42,379 nt of DNA from Streptomycetaceae bacterium (lineage in GTDB: Bacteria; Actinomycetota; Actinomycetes; Streptomycetales; Streptomycetaceae), in assembly GCA_019243445.1 (NCBI GenBank), contig JAFAUH010000010.1, positions 1 to 42,379 on the forward strand, in the 5' to 3' direction. The translations under genes and the position numbers were made by a program. Shown here one piece after another: positions 1 through 8,663 of this stretch; within the stretch, counting starts at the first letter, position 1, and every line of letters begins with the position of its first letter. Under the pieces are notes generated by a model. The model made no database searches and was not told the origin of the DNA. It saw only the letters and a list, made by a program, of their open reading frames with translations.

Positions 1-1822
<1,822 letters not shown>

Positions 1823-1856
1823 CTGCGGAGGCCTCCTGGTCGAATGCGACCTGTGA

Positions 1857-1881
1857 GGGGCACCTCAGCGTGGGTGCCCGG
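1857..1881 (-). promoter_or_regulatory. GC-rich hairpin between riboswitch and gcvP start (expression platform candidate)
   Basis: GGGCACC and GGTGCCC form a 7-bp stem with a loop of about eight bases, between the second aptamer and the gcvP ribosome-binding site. No U-tract follows on the minus strand, so it could be a GC-type attenuator, or a helix alternating with the aptamer to expose the AGGAGG. The pairing is visible; the role is inferred. Confidence 0.5.
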
Positions 1882-1892
1882 ACGGCCTCCCC

Positions 1893-2128
1893 CTCTGTCA
1901 TCAAACCTGAGAGTTTCACCGCTTCGCCGAGGCGAGGCGGCTTTCACCGTCGGTGAGGAGGGGTTCCTCCGGACGCGTCGTTGCGCCCTGAAGGCCCGCC
2001 CTTCTTTTCAGAGTGACCTCGTCCGTGCGGTACGGATGCCTGAGAGATTCCGGGGAGGGTTTGCTCCTTCGGCGCCCGGCGACGGCGACTGAACAGTGCC
2101 AGTCACTTACGTCGGGACTCTCCCGCAC
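1893..2128 (-). ncRNA. tandem glycine riboswitch (two aptamers) in the gcvP leader
   Basis: Read on the minus strand, aptamer 1 (about 2128-2034) contains GGGAGAGTCCC, GCGCCGAAGGAGCAA and GGAATCTCTCAGGCA, the diagnostic glycine-aptamer core. Aptamer 2 (about 2000-1893) contains CACCGACGGTGAAAGCCGCC and GGTGAAACTCTCAGG. The two lie in series, as in cooperative glycine riboswitches, and lead directly into gcvP. Glycine binding normally switches glycine cleavage on. The two core motifs are seen directly; the cooperative behaviour is known for the class and only inferred here. Confidence 0.95.
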
Positions 2129-2148
2129 GGGGTCAACGGCCACTTGCC

Positions 2149-2154
2149 ACCCTA
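2149..2154 (-). promoter_or_regulatory. -10 box (TAGGGT) of the glycine riboswitch/gcvP transcript
   Basis: TAGGGT on the minus strand lies about 20 bases before the first aptamer, placing the transcription start near 2142. This -10 form is common in streptomycete vegetative promoters. No good -35 is seen at the usual distance. Confidence 0.45.
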
Positions 2155-2308
2155 CCAGCGCGGGCGTCACACACCTCTTCCGCGTTCGCCCCACCGCGCC
2201 AGCGGCTCATGTCACTGCCGCCCACTCATCCAGAGCCTCCATGGGGCCCCAGGCCCGTCAGGGCCCTATTGCGCTCGGTCTCCGATTCGACACCGTCCAT
2301 AATGTGGC

Positions 2309-2337
2309 TTTTTGTAATGAGTGGATTTTTGTAATGA
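2309..2337 (+). repeat. 12-bp direct repeat (TTTTTGTAATGA x2, period 17) upstream of the PRC-barrel gene
   Basis: TTTTTGTAATGA occurs at 2309-2320 and again, identical, at 2326-2337. This is an AT-rich island in a GC-rich setting, 33 bases before the GTG start. It may contain the promoter or two operator half-sites for the downstream gene. Confidence 0.55.
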
Positions 2338-2369
2338 TATGGGACCGGTTGCTACCACTTGGAGGGACC

Positions 2370-2795
2370 GTGCAGACCGATGTCGATCCACGCAGCCTGA
2401 TTGGCCGCAAAGCCTTCGATTGCAACGGTGTGAAGATCGGCACCGTGGACGAGGTCTATCTCGATGACGCGACCGGTGAGCCGGAGTGGGCGGCGGTGCG
2501 CACCGGGCTGTTCGGCCGCGACGCATTCGTCCCACTGGGGCCGAGCGAACTGAAGAACGAGACACTGCAGGTGCCGTTCAACAAGTCCCTGGTCAAGGGC
2601 GCGCCTGACTTCGGAGTGGGACGCCATCTCTCCCCCGAACAAGAGCTCCAGCTCTACCACCACTACGGCCTGGAAGTGCCTCCCGCTCCGGAGGCCGGAA
2701 GATCGGCTTGCGGAGAGCCGCCCGCCGCGCCAGCGGCTGATGTTGCGGGCGGACAGCTCACAGGGAACGGCGAAGATCACCCGGACAGGGCCTAA
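2370..2795 (+). CDS. PRC-barrel domain protein
   Basis: Protein of 141 residues. Its first 75 or so residues form a PRC-barrel-like fold: QTDVDPRSLIGRKAF, then GTVDEVYLDD, then EWAAVRTGLFGRDAFVPL. The following HLSPEQELQLYHHYGL is typical of actinobacterial PRC-barrel proteins. The C-terminal 40 residues are Ala/Pro-rich and low complexity. PRC barrels are small beta-barrels found in RNA processing, electron transfer and stress proteins; the precise role here is unknown. The GTG at 2370 is preferred over longer in-frame options because GGAGGG lies just upstream and the conserved sequence starts there. A palindromic repeat element begins directly after the TAA stop. Confidence 0.85.
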   Translation: MQTDVDPRSLIGRKAFDCNGVKIGTVDEVYLDDATGEPEWAAVRTGLFGRDAFVPLGPSELKNETLQVPFNKSLVKGAPDFGVGRHLSPEQELQLYHHYGLEVPPAPEAGRSACGEPPAAPAADVAGGQLTGNGEDHPDRA

Positions 2796-2998
2796 CAACC
2801 TGGGAGCGATAGGGAGTGGATCAGCGAGCGGCGTCATGCGGCTTCGCATCCAAGGCGAAGGGAGGCGACGCGGGGCGTCGTTGACCGACGACAACACAGG
2901 AGACGGAGTCGCAGGGCGACGCGCGCCGGGCGCCCATTCGGTGAGGAGCTCTCAGTCGCAGGGCGTCGGGAGCCCGCTCCCTATTGCCCCCCAGGTCG
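2796..2998. repeat. palindromic MITE-like element, copy 1 (203 bp)
   Basis: Flanked by imperfect inverted repeats: left end CAACCTGGGAGCGATAGGGA, right end (reverse-complemented) CGACCTGGGGGGCAATAGGG. The interior has nested short palindromes such as CGACGC/GCGTCG. It is about 90% identical over its length to parts of the element at 8254-8579, in the same orientation. It has no open frame of its own and abuts the stop codon of the PRC-barrel gene. It lies between convergent genes, so it may also act as a terminator. The family is not recognised. Confidence 0.8.
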
Positions 2999-3044
2999 GC
3001 ACAGCATGTAAAAGCGTGCAAAAGGACCCCTCACAGAACGGGCG

Positions 3045-4451
3045 CTAACCACTGCCAGGAACACGCTCACCACTGCCAGGAACAAGCGGCATCGGATCCG
3101 ACGCGTCGAGCTCCGGATCGTCGACGGGGAGGGTGCAGATCCGGCCCGGCTCCCCGCCTGGCACCTCGAAGCGGATCGTAACCCTGCCGACGCCACTGCC
3201 CTGCACCCAGCCGGGGCCGTGCTCGGTGTGCCGGACGTCCTGCCCCGGAAGCCATCGGCGCGAGGACGACGGCTGTGAGGGCTGGAGGGCGGTCGACGGC
3301 ATCGGCGCCTCGGCGTCGGCATCTGTCGGCCGCTGCTCCGGCAGGCCGTCGGCCAGACCGTGCGTGAACAGATCCTCCTGGGTGTAATCGCTGAGCCCGG
3401 CGACGCCAACGCCCAGCAGTCTCACCCCGCCTGTGGTGTCCACCGCGTCGAGCAGGCGCGCCGCCGTCTCCTTGACCACCACCGGGTCATCGGTCGGCGC
3501 CCGCAGGGTCTCCGAGCGGGTGAGCGTGGTGAAGTCGTACCGCCGTACCTTGAGCACCACCGTCCGCCCGGAGCGGCCCGCCCCGCGCAACCGCTGGACG
3601 CACCGGGCGGCGAGCCGGTCCACCTCAGCGCGTACCCTCGCCCGGTCGGTGAGATCAACGTCGAAGGTGCCCTCCACCGACACCGATTTCACATCGCGCC
3701 CAGCCATGACCGGCCGGTCGTCATGCCCGGTCGCCATCGTGTAAAGGCCGGTGCCGTGCGCCTTGCCGAGAAGCCGGACAAGCTCTGCCTCCCCCGCCTC
3801 CACGATCTCGGCGACCGTCGTTATCGCGGCCTTGCGCAGCTGCTCTGCCGTCGCCGGTCCGACACCCCATAGTGTGCGCACCGGCATCGGGCCGAGCAGC
3901 TCTCGTTCCGTGCCTGGTGCGGTCACCAGCAGGCCGTCGGGTTTGGCTGCCTCGGAGCCGATCTTGGCCAGCAGCTTGGAACTGGCGATACCCACCGAAG
4001 CAGTAAGCCCGGTCGCTGCGGCGATGCCGGCGCGCAGCGCTTCGCCGACCGCCCGTACTGCCTCGGGCATTTCCTCCGGCGGCCGGCGGCGCAGTCGCTC
4101 GCCGCACGGGCCCGCATCCAGGTCGACGAACGCCTCGTCCAGGCTGAGTGGCTCGACGAGCGGTGAGAGCTCGTGGAGCAGGCCCATGACACGCTCGCTC
4201 ACTGTGCGATACATATCGAAGCGCGGCACGAGATAGGCCGCATTGGGGCACAACCGCCGAGCGTGCGCCATCGCCATCGCCGAGTGAACACCGTGCACCC
4301 GCGCTTCGTACGACGCGGTGGCGACCACCCCACGCGGTCCCAGTCCTCCGACGATTACCGGTTTCCCTCGCAGGCTCGGCTTCGATGCCTGCTCCACCGC
4401 GGCGAAGAAGGCATCCATGTCGAGATGCAGGATCGTCGGAACGCTTCTCAC
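3045..4451 (-). CDS. dinB: DNA polymerase IV (Y-family translesion polymerase)
   Basis: Protein of 468 residues. The N-terminus has the Y-family catalytic block with Asp11 in LHLDMDAFFAAVEQ, and the second block SLDEAFVDLD with Asp105 and Glu106. These three acidic residues bind the metal ions. The little-finger domain covers about 240-350, and QEDLF near 360 fits the beta-clamp-binding motif. About 100 extra C-terminal residues end in a duplicated VPGSG. The GTG at 4451 is chosen because homologues start just before PTILHLDMDAFF; an in-frame TTG at 4481 is possible. There is no clear Shine-Dalgarno. A palindrome 35 bases upstream may be an operator, but it is not the actinobacterial LexA consensus. 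Expected function: error-prone bypass of damaged template. Confidence 0.93.
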   Translation of the reverse strand: MRSVPTILHLDMDAFFAAVEQASKPSLRGKPVIVGGLGPRGVVATASYEARVHGVHSAMAMAHARRLCPNAAYLVPRFDMYRTVSERVMGLLHELSPLVEPLSLDEAFVDLDAGPCGERLRRRPPEEMPEAVRAVGEALRAGIAAATGLTASVGIASSKLLAKIGSEAAKPDGLLVTAPGTERELLGPMPVRTLWGVGPATAEQLRKAAITTVAEIVEAGEAELVRLLGKAHGTGLYTMATGHDDRPVMAGRDVKSVSVEGTFDVDLTDRARVRAEVDRLAARCVQRLRGAGRSGRTVVLKVRRYDFTTLTRSETLRAPTDDPVVVKETAARLLDAVDTTGGVRLLGVGVAGLSDYTQEDLFTHGLADGLPEQRPTDADAEAPMPSTALQPSQPSSSRRWLPGQDVRHTEHGPGWVQGSGVGRVTIRFEVPGGEPGRICTLPVDDPELDASDPMPLVPGSGERVPGSG

Positions 4452-4485
4452 ACGAGGGATATTGCCGCACCGCACCGACAATTGC

Positions 4486-4499
4486 CGTACAGGTGTACG
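4486..4499. promoter_or_regulatory. palindrome CGTACA-GG-TGTACG upstream of dinB
   Basis: Perfect 6-bp arms around a 2-bp centre, 35 bases before the dinB GTG. The size and position suit a repressor operator. It does not match the GAAC-N4-GTTC SOS box of actinobacteria. Confidence 0.45.
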
Positions 4500-4501
4500 C
4501 C

Positions 4502-4537
4502 AAGTACGGCATGTCGGCCAAATACGGCATGTCGGCC
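4502..4537. repeat. two tandem 18-bp units upstream of dinB
   Basis: AAGTACGGCATGTCGGCC (4502-4519) is followed directly by AAATACGGCATGTCGGCC (4520-4537), 17 of 18 bases identical, adjacent to the palindrome at 4486. It lies between the dinB start and the stop of the upstream MerR gene. It could be a pair of direct binding sites or a recent slippage duplication. Confidence 0.6.
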
Positions 4538-4553
4538 CGGGTTGGCTCTTCGG

Positions 4554-5162
4554 TCAGCCGGCGCGGCTGCGGCGCCGGGCGAGCTCATCGGCAGGGTTGT
4601 GACCGATCACGGTCTCCCCCGTGTCCACCCGCTCGCCGTGCAGCTGGGCCAGCACACTCTCCACATCGCGCCACACCACACCAACGGCAATGCCGAAGAC
4701 GCCTTGACCGCCTTCGAGCAGGCTCACCACCTCGTCAGGCGAGGTGCACTCATACACGGTCGCGCCGTCGCACATCAGCGTCAGGCGGGCCACATCGGCT
4801 GCGTCCCGGGTGCTCAGGTGCTGCACCGCGGTGCGGATATTCTGCAGCGCCACGCCGGTGTCGAGCAATCTTTTGACGATCTTGAGGACCACGACGTCAC
4901 GGAAGCTGTAGAGCCGCTGGGTGCCGGAACCGTAGGCGGGCCGTACGCTCGGTTCGACGAGACCGGTGCGCGCCCAGTAGTCCAGTTGACGATAGGTGAT
5001 ACCCGCAGCGGCGCAAGCTGTGGGGCCTCGGTAACCAATGAGCTCGGACGTCCGGTCACCGCCTGGACGGATCTCGTCCGACGGTCGGCGACAGGGACGG
5101 GACACGGTTCCGTGGACTGGGAACGCACCGCCTGCGGCCGTTCCCTCGCCGGTGCTTCTCAC
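4554..5162 (-). CDS. MerR-family transcriptional regulator (second MerR of the GarA/FtsR locus)
   Basis: Protein of 202 residues. A disordered N-terminus of about 40 residues is followed by the MerR DNA-binding domain GYRGPTACAAAGITYRQLDY, then the wing residues RPAYGSGTQRLYSFRDVVVL. The C-terminal half (DGATVYECTSPDEVVSLLEGG onwards) is characteristic of the actinobacterial family represented by mycobacterial Rv1830. The GTG at 5162 is chosen because GGAGG lies about five bases upstream and the conserved N-terminus starts there. Its neighbours, the bifunctional nuclease, FtsR-like MerR and FHA gene, all lie upstream on the same strand, a conserved order. The ligand and targets are unknown. 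Confidence 0.88.
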   Translation of the reverse strand: MRSTGEGTAAGGAFPVHGTVSRPCRRPSDEIRPGGDRTSELIGYRGPTACAAAGITYRQLDYWARTGLVEPSVRPAYGSGTQRLYSFRDVVVLKIVKRLLDTGVALQNIRTAVQHLSTRDAADVARLTLMCDGATVYECTSPDEVVSLLEGGQGVFGIAVGVVWRDVESVLAQLHGERVDTGETVIGHNPADELARRRSRAG

Positions 5163-5382
5163 GCCGACCTCCGTCCCTTCACGTCCCGGGGCGCACGTGG
5201 GACTTACCCACTTGACGGTAGGCAGTCGCTGGGAGTGCGTCAACGATCGCCACGCTCGGCACGCCGAGTGATCTCAGCCCCAAGGGTGGTTTCGCGTGAC
5301 CTCTCCACGGGAATAGCTGTTGAATTTACGCTTTTAGATTGCGCAATGCGTCGCATGTCTCGCACGGCGCGCCGCTTCCCGC

Positions 5383-5856
5383 TCACTGGTTACTGGTGCC
5401 GAAGTCCTCTGGCGAGATCTGGTCGAGAAATTCCCGGAACTTCTCCACCTCGTCCTCCTGCTCGTCGGGGATGGTGATGCCCGCATCGTCGAGCACGCCG
5501 TCGCTGCCGAAGATCGGCGTTCCTGTCCGCAGTGCGAGCGCTATGGCGTCCGACGGACGGGCGCTGACCTCGACCCCACTGGCGAAGAGCAGCTCCGCGT
5601 AGAAGACCCCTTCCCGCAGGTCGGTGATGCGCACCTCGGTCAACTGCTGACCGACCGCGTCAAGGACATCCTTGAACAGGTCGTGGGTCAGCGGGCGTGC
5701 GGGCGTCATGCCTTGCTGTGCGAAGGCGATCGCGGTCGCCTCCCCTGGTCCGATCCAGATCGGAAGGTACCGGTCGCCTCCTACTTCACGCAGAAGAACG
5801 ATCGGTTGGTTGGAGGGCATTTCCACCCGGACACCCACGACATCGAGCTCGTTCAC
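5383..5856 (-). CDS. bifunctional nuclease family protein (DUF151/BFN)
   Basis: Protein of 157 residues covering the whole BFN domain: MNELDVVGVRVEMPSNQPIV, then YLPIWIGPGEATAIAFA, then RPLTHDLFKDVLDA, and SARPSDAIALALRTGTPIF. The C-terminal 35 residues are acidic (DEQEDEVEKFREFLDQISPEDF). Plant members have nuclease activity; the role of the bacterial members is unclear. The start is GTG. A TAGGGT motif six bases upstream suggests a leaderless transcript, which would explain the missing Shine-Dalgarno. The gene lies between the two MerR genes, as in mycobacteria (Rv1828, Rv1829, Rv1830). Confidence 0.93.
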   Translation of the reverse strand: MNELDVVGVRVEMPSNQPIVLLREVGGDRYLPIWIGPGEATAIAFAQQGMTPARPLTHDLFKDVLDAVGQQLTEVRITDLREGVFYAELLFASGVEVSARPSDAIALALRTGTPIFGSDGVLDDAGITIPDEQEDEVEKFREFLDQISPEDFGTSNQ

Positions 5857-6066
5857 ACAGCAACCCTAGGCCGTGACCGGACGCTTTGGGTAGTCGGGAA
5901 TCCCACCGCGGAAGCCCGATACGACCCCTGCCCGGCCCCTGGGAGCCGGACGGCGGTCACAGCTGCCGGAGAGGTCGCAGACAGGGCCCACGGTGTCAGG
6001 TGCCGCCTGAAGTCGGCGGGTCCGTCTGGCCGCACCGCACGCGCGCCGTTTCGCCTCTGCCCTTTT

Positions 6067-6092
6067 TGGAGTCTTCATCTGGAGTCTTCATC
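6067..6092. repeat. perfect 13-bp tandem repeat (TGGAGTCTTCATC x2)
   Basis: Two identical adjacent 13-bp units, followed by a T-run and a third degenerate TTGGCGTCTTCG. They sit in the 314-bp gap between the FtsR-like gene's 3' end and the nuclease gene. Apart from this and the nuclease promoter region, I see no gene in 5857-6170. Confidence 0.6.
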
Positions 6093-6170
6093 TTTTTTGG
6101 CGTCTTCGGATGCAGAGCCTTGTGCAGCACCGCTGCATCCACTGGCGGAGCGGGCTGATGCAGCACAGCC

Positions 6171-7016
6171 TCACTCCGCATGCCCGGACTCGGCCCTTGC
6201 CTCGCTCCTTGATCTGCGCTCTCCATCCGCGCGGCCACTAAGTCGCAGCGCGGACTGCACCAACGCGGCGTGCAGCTGCACGGAGAGCGTGGCCAGCTCC
6301 CGCGCCATCGACTCCGCATGGGATCTCGTCTGCGGATTGCGATGCCTGCGCAGCGGAGCGACAACCTGCTCCACCAGGCCGACGTCCCGGTCGGCTGCCG
6401 CCCTGACGGCGCGAAGGTGGCGCGGTTCGAGACCATAGGTGCCCAGCTCACGGATGAGCCGGGCGATGTTCACCGCCTCTGCGTCGAACCCGCCGTCCGG
6501 GCCCTGCTCGAGCAGGCCGTACGACTCCCACTCGGCCAGCTCGGCCTCCTCGATGCCCGCAGCCGCCAGCAGTTCCTCGCGGCCGAGGCGCAGCCCACCG
6601 CTCTCGGGCTGGGCCGCCGCTGCGTCCAGCAGATCGCCGGGTCCGGAGGGCGCGGGCAGCGGAAGCGACTTCCCCGCATCGAGCGCGTCCAGATGCTCCC
6701 TGATCACCTTCAGCGGCAGATAGTGATCACGCTGCATGCGCAGCACGTGGCCGAGCCGCGCGACGTCACGGAAGCTGAATTTCCGGTATCCCGACGGGGT
6801 GCGCTGCGGGTCGACGAGTCCCTCAGCCTCGAGAAAGCGGATCTTGGAGATGGTGACCTCGGGGAACTCGTCCCGCAGCAGTCCGAGCACTGCCCCGATG
6901 CTCATCAGCCGCTCGTCCGCCTCGGTGGTGCCGTACTCAGCACCACCGGACAACGTTCGAAGCGTGGACCTCCCCTTGCCTCGCGGCACGGGCAACCCTT
7001 CCTTCGCCTGCAGCAT
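6171..7016 (-). CDS. ftsR: MerR-family regulator, FtsR-like (Cg1631/Rv1828 family)
   Basis: Protein of 281 residues. The first 35 or so residues are flexible. The winged-helix DNA-binding domain then reads MSIGAVLGLLRDEFPEVTIS, KIRFLEAEGLVDPQRTPSGY and RKFSFRDVARLGHVLRMQRD. A second, C-terminal domain (LGREELLAAAGIEEAELAEW and following) is shared with Rv1828 and corynebacterial FtsR, which activates ftsZ. The ATG at 7016 has GAGGGG about six bases upstream. The gene starts only 29 bases after the FHA gene's stop, so the two are probably co-transcribed. The division role is known only for corynebacteria and is inferred here. The C-terminal tail is Arg/Glu-rich. Confidence 0.9.
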   Translation of the reverse strand: MLQAKEGLPVPRGKGRSTLRTLSGGAEYGTTEADERLMSIGAVLGLLRDEFPEVTISKIRFLEAEGLVDPQRTPSGYRKFSFRDVARLGHVLRMQRDHYLPLKVIREHLDALDAGKSLPLPAPSGPGDLLDAAAAQPESGGLRLGREELLAAAGIEEAELAEWESYGLLEQGPDGGFDAEAVNIARLIRELGTYGLEPRHLRAVRAAADRDVGLVEQVVAPLRRHRNPQTRSHAESMARELATLSVQLHAALVQSALRLSGRADGERRSRSEARAESGHAE

Positions 7017-7045
7017 GGTGACCCCTCTCGTGGGCCTGCTGCGCC

Positions 7046-7909
7046 TCAGATGCCCCGGTGGCTCGTGTAGAAGACCAGCCGGTACTTGCCGATCTGTACC
7101 TCGTCCCCGTTCGACAGGACCACGGAGTCGATTGGCTCCCGGTTCACATATGTGCCGTTCAGGCTGCCGACATCAGCGACGGTGAATCCTCCGTCAGCGC
7201 TCCTGCGAAACTCGACATGCCGCCGTGAGACGGTCACGTCGTCCAAGAAGATGTCGCTTTGCGGGTGACGGCCGGCTGTGGTGACCTCGGCGTCGAGCAG
7301 GAAGCGGCTGCCCGAGTTCGGCCCGCGCCGCACGATCAGCAGGGCAGAGCCGGGTGGCAGCGCGTCGACAGCGGCCTGGGCCTCCGAGCTGAGCGACGGG
7401 ATCGGCGTCTGGCCGGTCATCTCCGACTCGTATGCCTCGATGCCGGAGATCGAGATGGTGGAGGTGGTCTCGGACGCCCCCTCGTAAGGCGCACCGGCGC
7501 GCAACGGCGCTCCGCAATTCGAGCAGAAACGGCCGGCCTCGGCGTTGCTGTGTCCGCACCTGCTGCAGAGCGTTCCGAAGCCCATCGGCTGCCCCTCCTG
7601 CCGCGGGTGGCCCGCGAAAACGTTCGCCTCGTACGAGTCGGAGGAAAACCCTCCACCTGCACTTGAGGTCGATGGTCCCTGGAAACCTATGGGGTCGGAT
7701 GCGCCAGGGTCAACAGATACCGGCCCATGACCGCCGGAAATATCTCCAATCGGCCCAGCAGCCGTGTCCCGGAAGAGCGGGCGTTCCGCATGCTCCGCGT
7801 ACGGCGGCTCGTCGGGCTGTGTCGAGCGCGGGGCACGGTGACGCGCCGTAGCGGGCTCACTGACTCCCTGCCGTGCACGTTTGCCGAACAACTTCCCAAA
7901 CCAATTCAC
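7046..7909 (-). CDS. garA: GarA/OdhI-like FHA protein with N-terminal zinc ribbon
   Basis: Protein of 287 residues. Residues 1-110 are low complexity. A zinc ribbon follows with Cys115, Cys118, Cys129 and Cys132 (CSRCG...CSNCG). An ETTS motif at 147-150 matches the phospho-threonine site of mycobacterial GarA and corynebacterial OdhI. The FHA domain spans about 190-285, with Gly213-Arg214, Ser228-Arg229-Arg230-His231 and Asn251-Gly252 for phosphothreonine binding. Known orthologues, when unphosphorylated, inhibit 2-oxoglutarate dehydrogenase and modulate glutamate enzymes; phosphorylation by a Ser/Thr kinase relieves this. The GTG at 7909 is preferred because AAGGGGA lies seven bases upstream. 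The long N-terminal extension is absent from GarA/OdhI as I know them. Confidence 0.88.
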   Translation of the reverse strand: MNWFGKLFGKRARQGVSEPATARHRAPRSTQPDEPPYAEHAERPLFRDTAAGPIGDISGGHGPVSVDPGASDPIGFQGPSTSSAGGGFSSDSYEANVFAGHPRQEGQPMGFGTLCSRCGHSNAEAGRFCSNCGAPLRAGAPYEGASETTSTISISGIEAYESEMTGQTPIPSLSSEAQAAVDALPPGSALLIVRRGPNSGSRFLLDAEVTTAGRHPQSDIFLDDVTVSRRHVEFRRSADGGFTVADVGSLNGTYVNREPIDSVVLSNGDEVQIGKYRLVFYTSHRGI

Positions 7910-8253
7910 GGGCGATTCCCCTTGACAGCAACAGACCCGCCCGTGGGGCAGGACGAACCCTCGCAACACCGACCGGCGGCTCCGGTCAACCGGACAACGA
8001 TCGTGGCCGCTAGACAGTTTCCACCACGCGACGTCCTCTCGGTGCGGCGACCCCCCGTATGGCCATGGCCTCCCCACCGACGGATTTGGGGCAGCGGTAG
8101 AGCGTTCCCTGCTCTCCGACCTCAATGGCCCGCCTTGGCATGGCAACCGAGCGTAGTCAGGCTGTTTTGAGGATCGCAAGGCACCCGCGACGATCTTCTT
8201 CCACAGCTCCCACTGCGCGCACCACACATCGTCGCACGTGGGACGCGGCGATA
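7910..8253. other. 344-bp region upstream of the FHA gene, no gene seen
   Basis: This stretch should hold the FHA-operon promoter on the minus strand. I could not choose a convincing -10/-35 pair. The minus-strand reading frame remains open, but the predicted peptide is Arg/Trp/Cys-rich and unlike a real protein. Confidence 0.4.
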
Positions 8254-8579
8254 ACGACCTGGGGAGCAATAGGGAGTGGATCAGCGAGCGGCGTCATGCG
8301 GCTTCGCATCCAAGGCGGAGGAGGGAGGCGACGCGGAGCGTCGTTGACAGACGACAACGCAGGAGGCTTCAGAGCTCCTCACAGAATGGGCGGCCGATCA
8401 GCGCGCGGTGGCCTGGGGCTTCGCATCCAAGGCGGAGGAGGGAGGCGACGCGGTGCATCGTCGACCGACGACAACACAGGAGACGGAGTCGCAGGGCGAC
8501 GCGCGCCGGGCGCCCATTCGGTGAGGAGCTCTCAGTCGCAGGGCGTCGGGAGCCCGCTCCCTATTGCCCCCCAGGTCGT
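8254..8579. repeat. palindromic MITE-like element, copy 2 (326 bp, internally duplicated)
   Basis: The ends are inverted repeats: ACGACCTGGGGAGCAATAGG on the left and, reverse-complemented, ACGACCTGGGGGGCAATAGG on the right. Inside, an 85-bp unit starting at 8281 recurs at 8398 (period 117). Copy 1 has this unit only once. The extra segment 8367-8397 is nearly the reverse complement of 8508-8540 (AGAGCTCCTCACAGAATGGG versus CCCATTCGGTGAGGAGCTCT), adding an internal palindrome. A TAA on each side of the TIR could be a 3-bp target duplication. It has no coding potential. Confidence 0.8.
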
Positions 8580-8595
8580 AAGCCCTGTCCGGGCG

Positions 8596-8621
8596 GAACG
8601 GCCCCGACGAAGGGGCCGTTC
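8596..8621 (-). terminator. hairpin terminator after the guanylyltransferase/phosphomannomutase gene
   Basis: GAACGGCCCC pairs with GGGGCCGTTC around a GACGAA loop, 43 bases after the gene's stop. It has no U-tract, as is common in streptomycetes. Confidence 0.65.
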
Positions 8622-8663
8622 GCGCGTCAGGCGGGCGCTGTCAGCCGGTTCCGAGACGGTCGC

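Noticed and set aside
3049-3087. Short tandem CCACTGCCAGGAACA as a separate repeat element
   Set aside because: It lies inside the dinB 3' end and encodes the doubled VPGSG; noted there and not as its own element.
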